A stretch of DNA of 64,000 bases from a virus. A model generated the notes under the pieces. The model saw only the letters and a list, made by a program, of their open reading frames with translations. It made no database searches and had not been told where the DNA came from. Below are positions 8,972-17,100 of this stretch, piece after piece. Numbering within the stretch: the first letter of the stretch is position 1; the number at the start of each line of letters is the position of its first letter. Where the stretch lies: positions 64,001-128,000 of IMG/VR virus record IMGVR_UViG_3300031111_000007, one strand, 5' to 3'. Both the position numbers and the translations under genes were made by a program.

Positions 8972-9678
8972 TAAAAATACCTCTTTGGGTTTACGTTAAC
9001 TGAAAGATCAATTGTATCTGATATTGTCTGTTCTATCTCTGATTGTAAATTATCTACCTTTGTCTGATATGCTTCTACATTAGCTTTTAAATCAGTAGAT
9101 AAATCAGCACAGAATGCATCAACACTAAAACTACCATCAGGTTCAAGTCTTAATTGATCAATAACATCATTCAATCTCGTTTCTATACCAAGTATTTGAT
9201 CTTCATAATCTGGTGTCTTTAAAGCAACACACTCAATTCTCCAATTTACTGCTGTTACTAAATCTTTTATATCTGTAGTTAATCCTCTCACTTTTTGAAA
9301 ATATGTAAAAAGACCACCTTCAGGTAACGTCATAATATCAACTATAAGTTTGGTTCCTTCTTCCATAATACTTGATATATCTTTTAGATATCTCTTTACA
9401 GCAGCAGTAGCTTCATATAAACAATCAGCCGTAAACTGATTTATTGGTTCTAAATCTGTTTTACTCGCACATATAGCTTCAGCCGTAAACTGATTTAATG
9501 CCGTATTTAACGCACTTGGTAATGTAGGAGTAGTAATCGCATCAACAGCAGCATCAAATTGATCTATCGTAGGCTGAATAAAATCAGCAGCATTCTCTAA
9601 AGCTGCCATAGTTTTATTCAATCCATTTATTGTACTCTGATAAGGGTCTAATACTTGATTTCCATTATTACAACTCAT
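8971..9678 (-). CDS. Hypothetical structural-type protein between hub and CCA gene
   Basis: 235 residues, mostly helical and acidic, with Cys scattered through it and a short internal repeat (NQFTAEAICAS and NQFTADCLYEA near residues 65-95). The C-terminus (about 180-225) is coiled-coil-like. No family recognised. Position directly after gp5 and late expression suggest a tail or baseplate role. Stop and next start overlap by one base. Confidence 0.65.
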   Translation of the reverse strand: MSCNNGNQVLDPYQSTINGLNKTMAALENAADFIQPTIDQFDAAVDAITTPTLPSALNTALNQFTAEAICASKTDLEPINQFTADCLYEATAAVKRYLKDISSIMEEGTKLIVDIMTLPEGGLFTYFQKVRGLTTDIKDLVTAVNWRIECVALKTPDYEDQILGIETRLNDVIDQLRLEPDGSFSVDAFCADLSTDLKANVEAYQTKVDNLQSEIEQTISDTIDLSVNVNPKRYF

Positions 9679-9689
9679 TTATTTCTCCT

Positions 9690-10919
9690 TTACGATGGTG
9701 GATTAGTCTCTCTTTCAGCATCACCATCTGAATCAGAACCTTGAGCATGTGTATGTCCCTTTAGACTAATTCCATCTGCTACAAAATCACCACCTGTTGC
9801 AGTACCTGTACCATTCACGGCAAGATTTCCATTTATTGTAGTATTACAATTTATTGTGAAAGATGCTGCCGTCAAAGTAGCAGGACCAGAAACAGTTATA
9901 TTGAGATTTCCACCAATCGTTTCTGACTTATTTCCACCAATCGTTTCTGATTTGTTGTTATCAATTGTAGAAGTTTTATTATTTCCTATATCTTCTGTTT
10001 TGTCATTCTCAATAGTCTCTGTCTTATCATTTCCTATAGTTTGAGTGAAATCATTTCCTACATCTTCTCTCTTATCATTCCCAACTTCTACATCCTCATT
10101 CACACCAACTTTCTTAGTGGAATTCTCATCTACTGTAAGATTTCTCTGTTGTTTGATATAAATATTTTTTCCATTAGCTACTATTTCATATTTCTCAGCA
10201 TTATTCTTTACTACCATATTACCATCATTGTCAATCTCAATATAACTATTTGATGGATGATAAAGATGAAGTCTGTTTGATCCGGGTGTTGAATCTAACT
10301 CCATTGTAATACCACCGTGAGTAACAATAACATAATTATGAGGATATTGAGCAGCATAAGGAGAAGTTGGCTCAGACCATAAACCACCAAATGCTGTCTG
10401 AACTCCAACACTTCTATTTTGATTTTTAGTGATTACCAAAGTCTCATCTGATATACCTCTTGCTAATCTATGAACATCTGGTTCTCCTAATCTTCCCTGT
10501 ACTGGATACTCACCATCAGGATCACGAAAACCATCATTTTTATTCGTTGCTTGTTTGTTATTTGAATACTGTTCTTTTGCTTCTGGAATTCCCGGCATAG
10601 AAGCAAAATATCTTGGTTGATTAGCATTGCTATTCTCAAAAAATAACATTACTTGTGATCCCTGAAGTGGAACAGACCACGCACCAAAACCACTTACAGA
10701 ACCTTCATGAATAGGCATACACGGTTCAGCCCATGGCAATTCATCTGTAGGAATTCCCTCAGTCTCAGATTTTATCTTCTTTGGTGTATGTAACCCATGA
10801 ATTCTCACTCTCACTCTACCAGCTTTCAATGGGTCTTTATTATCTTCCACAACACCACGATAAAAACCATTTAAACTCTCTGTTTCAAACTTTAGATTTC
10901 TTAAACTATTCTTAAGCAT
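9690..10919 (-). CDS. 5: Baseplate hub spike gp5-like (OB domain plus beta-helix needle, no lysozyme domain)
   Basis: 409 residues. The N-terminal third carries the VgrG/gp5 OB fold pattern (FYRGVVEDNKDPLKAGRVRVRI, then ELPWAEPCMP and SQVMLFFENSNANQPRYFASMPG). About residues 270-340 hold short repeats of the type ND/NN-K-TE-x-IG, which form the triple-stranded beta-helix needle. The C-terminus LKGHTHAQGSDSDG is typical of spike tips. T4 gp5 has a lysozyme domain between OB and needle; none is visible here. It follows the gp27-like hub gene directly, with one base between. Confidence 0.85.
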   Translation of the reverse strand: MLKNSLRNLKFETESLNGFYRGVVEDNKDPLKAGRVRVRIHGLHTPKKIKSETEGIPTDELPWAEPCMPIHEGSVSGFGAWSVPLQGSQVMLFFENSNANQPRYFASMPGIPEAKEQYSNNKQATNKNDGFRDPDGEYPVQGRLGEPDVHRLARGISDETLVITKNQNRSVGVQTAFGGLWSEPTSPYAAQYPHNYVIVTHGGITMELDSTPGSNRLHLYHPSNSYIEIDNDGNMVVKNNAEKYEIVANGKNIYIKQQRNLTVDENSTKKVGVNEDVEVGNDKREDVGNDFTQTIGNDKTETIENDKTEDIGNNKTSTIDNNKSETIGGNKSETIGGNLNITVSGPATLTAASFTINCNTTINGNLAVNGTGTATGGDFVADGISLKGHTHAQGSDSDGDAERETNPPS

Positions 10920-10920
10920 A

Positions 10921-12237
10921 TTATTTCCTTACAAACTGTGTATTTGATTTCTTATCAGCAAACACATTAATTTTTTTAGCCTTATATAATATCTCACTTT
11001 CAATTTGATTATATGCATTCTTTATAAGTACAAGTCTCTGTTTATATGGGAATGTTCCACCGGGAGCAAAGTAATGTGTTACAGATTTAATAAGATATCT
11101 TCCTTTTAAAAGATCATTTGTTGTAGTACTACCAATAGCTCTTATTGCATTAGGCCAATCAATTTCTATCTGTTGTCCAGCATATCTCTTTTCATGCCCC
11201 TGTACAACTATATTCATAATAAATTGCATATTATAATCTTTTGCCCAATCATTATATGCTATATTTCCTAACACATTATCTGTATTATCACCCAATATAA
11301 GATTCCCCGAACTAACATCATCTATTTGATTATAAAGAGTTTTTCTACCCAAACATGTAGTCTCATCAGCACCATTAGAATATAAATACTCATGATCTAA
11401 TAATTTCTTAGTAGAAAAATCATACCCCCTCCATTTACCACCCCTTAAACATCCCCATGAACTTCTGTCAATACCACTTATCCACCATTCAAGGATTTTA
11501 TTCTCACCCGAAACTTCATTTCCAGCAAAAGTATATTTTAAAGGGTCTAATGATTTATCCTGATCATCAAGAAGATAATTCATTGTAGTAAGATAATGTG
11601 TAAGATTTTCTTTAGTACTATTAAAACATATATATCCACTCGTACCTGTTATCTTCCCTTTTGCTCTACGCATTAACCATCTCAACGCCATCTGTGGAGT
11701 CCAATATGGCATTACAAAATCAGTCTTATTACTACTTGCTTCTATCTGAAATGGAGCACCAACACTTTTAAAACTAACCATGTTGTTAAGAATATCTTCC
11801 ATTATATTTGAGTAGTATTCATTAGACCAACTTCTACTAAATCTTCTCATTGCAAAGCCAGTATAAAATGGATCAACAAACTGTATAGTAATTAAATTCT
11901 CAGCACCTTCATTTATACCTGTACCTATCTGTTGAATTTTACCTACTTTCCATATATCAAAGACCAATTTTCTTGGTTCATTATCACCAACAGCATATAT
12001 AATTGATATCTTCTCATTACCAGTAAAGGGACCATACTCCATGATATTATATCTATCATTAAAAGTCATTTTACCTACCATACAGAACTTGTTTATATCT
12101 TCAATAAAATAGAACTCTAATATATCAGAGTTATTCATTATCAATTGATTATTCTCTGTAATAATAAGAATATCATATATCTGTTTATTAAGTTCGACTA
12201 CTCGCTTAGTTGAATAGTCATTTTCTATTTTTCCCAT
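10921..12237 (-). CDS. Baseplate hub protein, gp27-like
   Basis: 438 residues. Beta-rich throughout, with MYVIWKVGKIQQIG-like strands, an FVDPFYTGFAMRRFSRSW segment (about 135) and a helical NIMEDILNNM stretch. Located between gp53 and gp5, the position of the hub protein that forms the trimeric adaptor between tube and spike in contractile tails. Sequence similarity to T4 gp27 is not obvious by eye; the call rests on position, size and domain style. Confidence 0.65.
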   Translation of the reverse strand: MGKIENDYSTKRVVELNKQIYDILIITENNQLIMNNSDILEFYFIEDINKFCMVGKMTFNDRYNIMEYGPFTGNEKISIIYAVGDNEPRKLVFDIWKVGKIQQIGTGINEGAENLITIQFVDPFYTGFAMRRFSRSWSNEYYSNIMEDILNNMVSFKSVGAPFQIEASSNKTDFVMPYWTPQMALRWLMRRAKGKITGTSGYICFNSTKENLTHYLTTMNYLLDDQDKSLDPLKYTFAGNEVSGENKILEWWISGIDRSSWGCLRGGKWRGYDFSTKKLLDHEYLYSNGADETTCLGRKTLYNQIDDVSSGNLILGDNTDNVLGNIAYNDWAKDYNMQFIMNIVVQGHEKRYAGQQIEIDWPNAIRAIGSTTTNDLLKGRYLIKSVTHYFAPGGTFPYKQRLVLIKNAYNQIESEILYKAKKINVFADKKSNTQFVRK

Positions 12238-12238
12238 A

Positions 12239-12625
12239 TTAATCTTCCGCTATTTTCTCAAGGTCTGATATTAATTGATATACATAATCATCTCTAAGTA
12301 CGTTTAATTGCCCACCATCTATTAATTCTTCAAAAGGATTTGTCACATTATTCAATAATGCTATCACCCACCATAAATAAGGAGTTTTATATAAATTATA
12401 AGATACATTATCCCAATACTCCCCATTTGATATTTCATATGATTCAAAAAAGGATATATCCCTCAGTGAATTCTCATCGATAACATAGCTTCTGAAAATA
12501 TTTAGAAATTTAGTCTCTCTATCTTCATCCAAAAGAGTATTAAATAATCTTATAAAACTAAACTTATTCTTCTCATTACCAGTAAGTTCACCAAAACTTT
12601 TTTCAGTAAATTCAGTCACCGCCAT
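12239..12625 (-). CDS. 53: Baseplate wedge protein gp53-like
   Basis: 128 residues. The core SFFESYEISNGEYWDNVSYNLYKTPYLWW-type stretch (about 58-87, LysM-like) followed by VIALLNNVTNPFEE is diagnostic of gp53, a wedge component joining gp6 and gp25. It lies two bases upstream of the hub gene, with ATG overlapping a TAATATG junction. Context and motif agree. Confidence 0.9.
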   Translation of the reverse strand: MAVTEFTEKSFGELTGNEKNKFSFIRLFNTLLDEDRETKFLNIFRSYVIDENSLRDISFFESYEISNGEYWDNVSYNLYKTPYLWWVIALLNNVTNPFEELIDGGQLNVLRDDYVYQLISDLEKIAED

Positions 12626-12628
12626 TTT

Positions 12629-12955
12629 TTATCTCTCCAAATACTTCTCTATTAAGGATTCTTTTACTTCTCCACCATCAAACCATATATACTCTCTTTT
12701 AGGTGATTTCCATCTAAATCTAATAATACCACCTATAACAAACATAGCATATATTTTTGTATCACCTTTAAAATATACATATGCATCATTAAATTTAGTT
12801 TCTATAACTATTTCCCTAACAGTTTTTTTTATTTGTTTTTCTGTTTGAGCACTTTTTGTTACCCTAGATTGTGATGTAAGATTCAAAGTTTGACCAACTT
12901 TAATATACTTCTCTATTGTTGATTTATCTATAATTCTCCCATTTCTATCTTTCAT
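12629..12955 (-). CDS. Small hypothetical protein of the baseplate operon
   Basis: 108 residues. The N-terminal 45 residues are basic and polar, with a STIEKYIK segment; the middle has beta strands (DAYVYFKGDTKIYAMFVIGGIIRFRWK). It ends in ESLIEKYLER, resembling the IEKYL leader phrase found at the N-terminus of several other small genes here. No recognised family. Start has an AAAGATAG-type weak ribosome site and lies right after the zinc-ribbon gene stop. Confidence 0.6.
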   Translation of the reverse strand: MKDRNGRIIDKSTIEKYIKVGQTLNLTSQSRVTKSAQTEKQIKKTVREIVIETKFNDAYVYFKGDTKIYAMFVIGGIIRFRWKSPKREYIWFDGGEVKESLIEKYLER

Positions 12956-13123
12956 TTATCTCTCCAATGTAAATGTTTTACCACAATGTGGGCAAGTAAT
13001 ACCCTTATTATATCCCTGTCTACCCCTTCCACCATGAGGATGAGCCGTATTATAGGTCATTACACCATCTTCCGATTCATCTGTCTTTTTATCTAAATAC
13101 TTCTCTATTTTTTCTATTTTCAT
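12956..13123 (-). CDS. 55-aa zinc-ribbon protein, first gene of the late baseplate operon
   Basis: Translation begins MKIEKIEKYLDKKTDE and ends with ITCPHCGKTFTLER, a single CxxC zinc knuckle with a preceding His/Gly-rich patch (TAHPHGGRGRQG). A strong GGAGG ribosome site lies 5-6 bases upstream of the ATG and a TATAAATA late promoter about 37 bases upstream. The stop abuts the next start. The EKIEKYLDK leader phrase recurs in other small proteins of this phage. Function unknown. Confidence 0.7.
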   Translation of the reverse strand: MKIEKIEKYLDKKTDESEDGVMTYNTAHPHGGRGRQGYNKGITCPHCGKTFTLER

Positions 13124-13159
13124 AATACCTCCATAATCACATAGATATCATACTAATAG

Positions 13160-13167
13160 TATTTATA
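13160..13167 (-). promoter_or_regulatory. Late promoter (TATAAATA) for the baseplate operon
   Basis: The minus strand reads TATAAATACTATTAG, a full match to the T4-type late promoter consensus TATAAATA, in the intergenic gap 37 bases upstream of the zinc-ribbon gene start. It would drive genes from 13123 down to the left edge. Confidence 0.75.
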
Positions 13168-13177
13168 TTTTTTAGAT

Positions 13178-13216
13178 AGGAAAAAAGAAAAGGGTAGATG
13201 ATTTCTCACCTACCCC
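13178..13216 (-). terminator. Rho-independent terminator after the 50-aa gene
   Basis: On the minus strand a GGGTAG/CTACCC stem with a 12-base loop is followed by a T-rich run (TTTTCTTTTTT). It lies 48 bases past the stop of the 50-aa acidic gene and just before the late promoter of the baseplate operon. Confidence 0.8.
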
Positions 13217-13263
13217 TAAGAGAAAGGAAATAACAAAACGAAAAACAATTACATAAAGGAGAA

Positions 13264-13416
13264 TTAATCCTTGGTTGAAAAAATGTCCGGTTGTTCACCA
13301 GACTTGAAAATATCCGGTTCATTACCAGTATCCCAATTTTCCTGAGATACAATGTCCCGTACATCTTCAGGGTCAATCACAAAATCATCTGGTCCAAAAA
13401 TATCATCAAATGCCAT
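13264..13416 (-). CDS. 50-aa acidic protein on its own transcription unit
   Basis: MAFDDIFGPDDFVIDPEDVR is the N-terminus; the protein is strongly acidic with two PDIF phrases (EPDIFKSGEQPDIFSTKD) near the C-terminus. This ATG is chosen over one 45 bases further upstream because an AGGGGGTG ribosome site precedes it and the longer form has none. A consensus sigma70 promoter lies about 60 bases upstream and a terminator follows, so it is probably made early, alone and abundantly. DNA mimic or host-takeover protein is possible but unproven. Confidence 0.75.
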   Translation of the reverse strand: MAFDDIFGPDDFVIDPEDVRDIVSQENWDTGNEPDIFKSGEQPDIFSTKD

Positions 13417-13473
13417 AATACACCCCCTATTCCAAAGGTTAATAAAATAATCAATTTCCATCTTACATAGACA

Positions 13474-13502
13474 ACTATATCACACCAAAAAGGATTTGTC
13501 AA
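13474..13502 (-). promoter_or_regulatory. Sigma70-type promoter for the 50-aa acidic gene
   Basis: Minus strand has TTGACA (13497-13502), a 17-base spacer ending TGTGA, and TATAGT (13474-13479). The -35 is a perfect match and the -10 has 5 of 6 consensus bases. The -35 overlaps the stop end of the upstream glycosyltransferase gene. Confidence 0.85.
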
Positions 13503-14155
13503 CCCCTAAATAATGGTTGAATAAAATCTTGCCATACTTTTTTATATTTTTTCTGATAATCATTGGCATCACCAGCACTTATATCATCCTTGGTGCTATG
13601 TGCGATAAACCATGCTTTATGTACAGGAACACCAACATACCCATATTTAAATGCTTTCAGTAGGAATGCCCAATCCAATAATCTTTTGTATTTATCGTCA
13701 GTTACAAGACCAACATGTTCTACCACATTGGATTTCCACATTGAATTTGAGCTTATATAGTTACTCTTAATCAATCTGTTGATATCATAAGGTATTGCTG
13801 GAAAATCAGCATTTATATGTCCTTTAAACTGAAATGTAGCGTAAGCAAACCCAACATTCAGCCCTGTATCTTTCAATCTTTCATGTAAACGATCCAATAA
13901 ACCCCTTCCTGCTTCGATATCACGGTCTATCATCATATAGTAAGGTGGTAGCTTACCTTTGTTATCTTTATACCACTGAATGCCCTGTGAGGCGTTTTTA
14001 GGTATATTCTGATTCCCTTCTGATGCTATCCATGTGAAAGGCACCTTATTTCGCTTTAACGTCTTTTTCGTAATTCCACTTACCTTATGATTCGATAAAA
14101 GTGGAGTTACTATTAAAATCTCTGGATTCTTTGTTTCTTGTATAATTTTTACCAT
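13499..14155 (-). CDS. GT2-like glycosyltransferase adjacent to the tail fibre gene
   Basis: 218 residues from the ATG preceded by AAAGGAG (an in-frame ATG 18 bases upstream lacks this). Alternating strands and helices start with EILIVTPLLSNH; MMIDRDIEAG (about residue 88) provides a DxD-like metal/nucleotide-sugar site, and FIAHSTKDD lies near the end. This is a GT-A fold pattern. Its position immediately downstream of a serine-rich tail fibre suggests the fibre as acceptor, which is inference. Confidence 0.65.
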   Translation of the reverse strand: MVKIIQETKNPEILIVTPLLSNHKVSGITKKTLKRNKVPFTWIASEGNQNIPKNASQGIQWYKDNKGKLPPYYMMIDRDIEAGRGLLDRLHERLKDTGLNVGFAYATFQFKGHINADFPAIPYDINRLIKSNYISSNSMWKSNVVEHVGLVTDDKYKRLLDWAFLLKAFKYGYVGVPVHKAWFIAHSTKDDISAGDANDYQKKYKKVWQDFIQPLFRG

Positions 14156-14163
14156 AACACACT

Positions 14164-14192
14164 CCTTTATCACATTGTTTTATAAATGTCAA
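14164..14192 (-). promoter_or_regulatory. Possible sigma70-type promoter for the glycosyltransferase
   Basis: TTGACA (14187-14192), 17 bases ending TGTGA, then TAAAGG (14164-14169). The -10 is poor and overlaps the ribosome site, but the GGGGTTGACA start and TGTGATA end resemble the stronger promoter at 13474-13502. Confidence 0.35.
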
Positions 14193-17100
14193 CCCCCAAA
14201 TCCACCACTTGGAATTCCACCACTTGTAGATGTACTTAGTAAACTTTTCGATGAACTGGAACTTGACCTAAATCCTATATCAAAATATAATTCACTATCA
14301 TCTATTTCCGGTAAAGAAACAGAAAGAGAAGAACTCGACTGTGATTCTGATGAACTACTCACTGATGAGGATGAAGACGATAAAGATTGTGATTCAGAAG
14401 AAGAAGAACTCTCACTACTGCTAGAAGAAGAAAATGATATAGATTCACTTGAACTACTGCTCGACTCAGAAGAAGAAGATGATTCACTAAAACTACTGCT
14501 GCTTGAGCTTGAAGAAAATGAACTTGATGATGATGAGGAAGAAGATGATATAGATTGAGATTCACTACTACTGCTTGATGATGAACTTGAGCTTGAAGAA
14601 AATACAGATTGAGAACTTGAAGAAGAAGATGATGATATAGATTCACTACTACTGCTTGATGATGAACTTGAGCTTGAAGAAAATACAGATTGAGAACTTG
14701 AGCTTAATGAACTTGAACTTGAAATAGAAATAGAAATAGAGCTTGAGCTTGATGAAGAAATAGAGCTTGAGCTTGATGATGAAGCTCCACAAATAACACC
14801 ACCAGCACTTGTAATTGTCCAATTATCAAAATCTACAGTTATTGTTGAAGCATCATATGTGTTATTCCACAAAGCTATTTCAATATCACCAGAACCTATT
14901 GCTTGATTGCTATGCATAGCAACCCATATTCCTGAACTTGTATATCTATAACTTGTCCAATTATTACCAACTCTTTTGATTCTATGTTTTCTACTATCAC
15001 CAGCAGAAATATCTTCTATATAAGTAATGGTTTGAGAATCACCAATATATCTTATAGATTCCCATGAATTATCTTGTGGTGTATATCCTAATTTTAATCT
15101 ATGAGATAAATCAATTTTGGCTTGAAGTAATATCTGCGATCTACCAGTTGTACCCGGATCATTACTAAATTCCCAATCAACACGAATATCAAAATCACCC
15201 GTTACATAAAATGTAGATATTGTAGCTAGATTTATAGTTTGAGAATTTGTAATTTCTGCTCTTAGTTTATTATTATAGATTCTAATTGATGTACCAGCAG
15301 GTTGATCAACAGTTGTCCATAAATGAGGATTTGGTATATCACCATTGTCACCTGTAAAATCATCTGAATATGGACTTACATAACAAGAAGTAGAACTTGA
15401 ACTTGAAAGAGAACTTGAAAGAGAACTTGAAGAACTTGAGCTTGAGCTTGACAGGCTTGAACTGCTTGAGCTTGACAGAGAACTTGAAGATTCAGAACTT
15501 GAGCTTGACAGACTTGAACTGCTTGAGCTTGAACTTCCTGTTTGTATAATTTGAATTTTATCTACATATCCAGAAGCAATACCACCAGAAAATTCTCTAT
15601 TATTCATTGCATAGAGATATCTTTTTGTATCTGTTACACATGAAATTGATAGCGTATCTACTAATGTATTTCTATTTGAATCTGAATAAATATATAAATA
15701 TGCGGTTGATCCACTTCTCTGTAAAGTACAGTAGAAATTTACTGTTGTTCCTGTAACCTGATAAAAATCTTCATTATATGTATCTCCAAGATAAATTTGT
15801 GTTACAGTACCATTACTATAAGCAGTAGTTAGTATACCATCATTAGCTGTAATAAAATCCGCTTGAGTACCAATAGTATTAGAAACACATACAAAAACCA
15901 ACTGACCATTAGTGGTAAGAGTACTTTGAAATTCAAAATCAATTTCAAAATCACCAAAATAACCAATACCATAATCATCATATACATAAGTTGCAGAAGT
16001 TCTTGACATCGTATCAACTGTAACTTTAGTACATTCAACAGTAATATCATTATTTGGATCAACTACAGTAAATACTTCTAAATTCTCATATGGTTCATAT
16101 GAGCAAGAAATAGAACTTGATGAACTTGAAAAAGAACTTGAAGATTCTGAGCTTGAGCTTGACAGAGAACTTGAAGATTCTGAGCTTGAGCTTAAAGAAC
16201 TTGATGAAACCGATTCTCCTTCACCAGCAAAATCAGCTTCAGCTAAATTACTTTCATCCCAAATTTCTAACTCATAAATCTTACCATCAAATATTTGTCT
16301 AATTTCACCCGTTGTAATAACACTACTATTTTCATTAAAACCAACACTAAATAAATCTGTACCATCACCTGCATTAACAGTACCGGCAGCACTTGTTATA
16401 AAAGAACCGGAATCACTTAAAATAGAAATTCTACTATGAGAAGCAACTAATTGATATTTCAAACCGGAACTCAAACCAGAAGTAGGAACAGTAATAGATG
16501 TTAATGAATCACTATTTCTAGCCCATATACCAATATCACCATCATACCATCCAATACATACTCCATTAGTTGAACCACCTGATTTAGCAAGTATAGCGGC
16601 AGAAGGAGAAAATGAATCAGCACTAAAGGTACATTTAAACCCCATATTGGTGTCAGTAGTTTCACGATCATTAATAACATAAAGACCATCACCAGAACCA
16701 TGACCACCAAATTCAATATAATCAGCACCAGTAGTAGTAACAGAACCAGTTAATCTCTCTTTGTGAATTCCATAATAATCAGAACCAAACTTAAAAACAG
16801 TTTCAGCCCAATATGGATCATCAAGATCACTAGGCCATGCCATTGTACCATCTTCATAAAGTTCAAAATCACCAACCCAACCATTAAAAGGTCTACCTAC
16901 ACCAGCACTCCAAGGAGAAGGTTCAGAAGCATATCCAAATTCATCAGCACCTGTACCATCACCAGCAACAACTGTACCTGTAAAAGTATAACCATTAGAA
17001 GGATTATCTAATTCTCTTATTGTTATTTTAGTTTTGGATACAAATGCCTCATACCATACATCAGCAGATAAATTATATGTAGGCATGTAAAACCAAGAAA

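Noticed and set aside
14175-14558. Plus-strand Asp/Glu/Leu-rich open frame
   Set aside because: It is the complement of the serine-coding tract; the low-complexity codons produce an open antisense frame with no ribosome site of its own.
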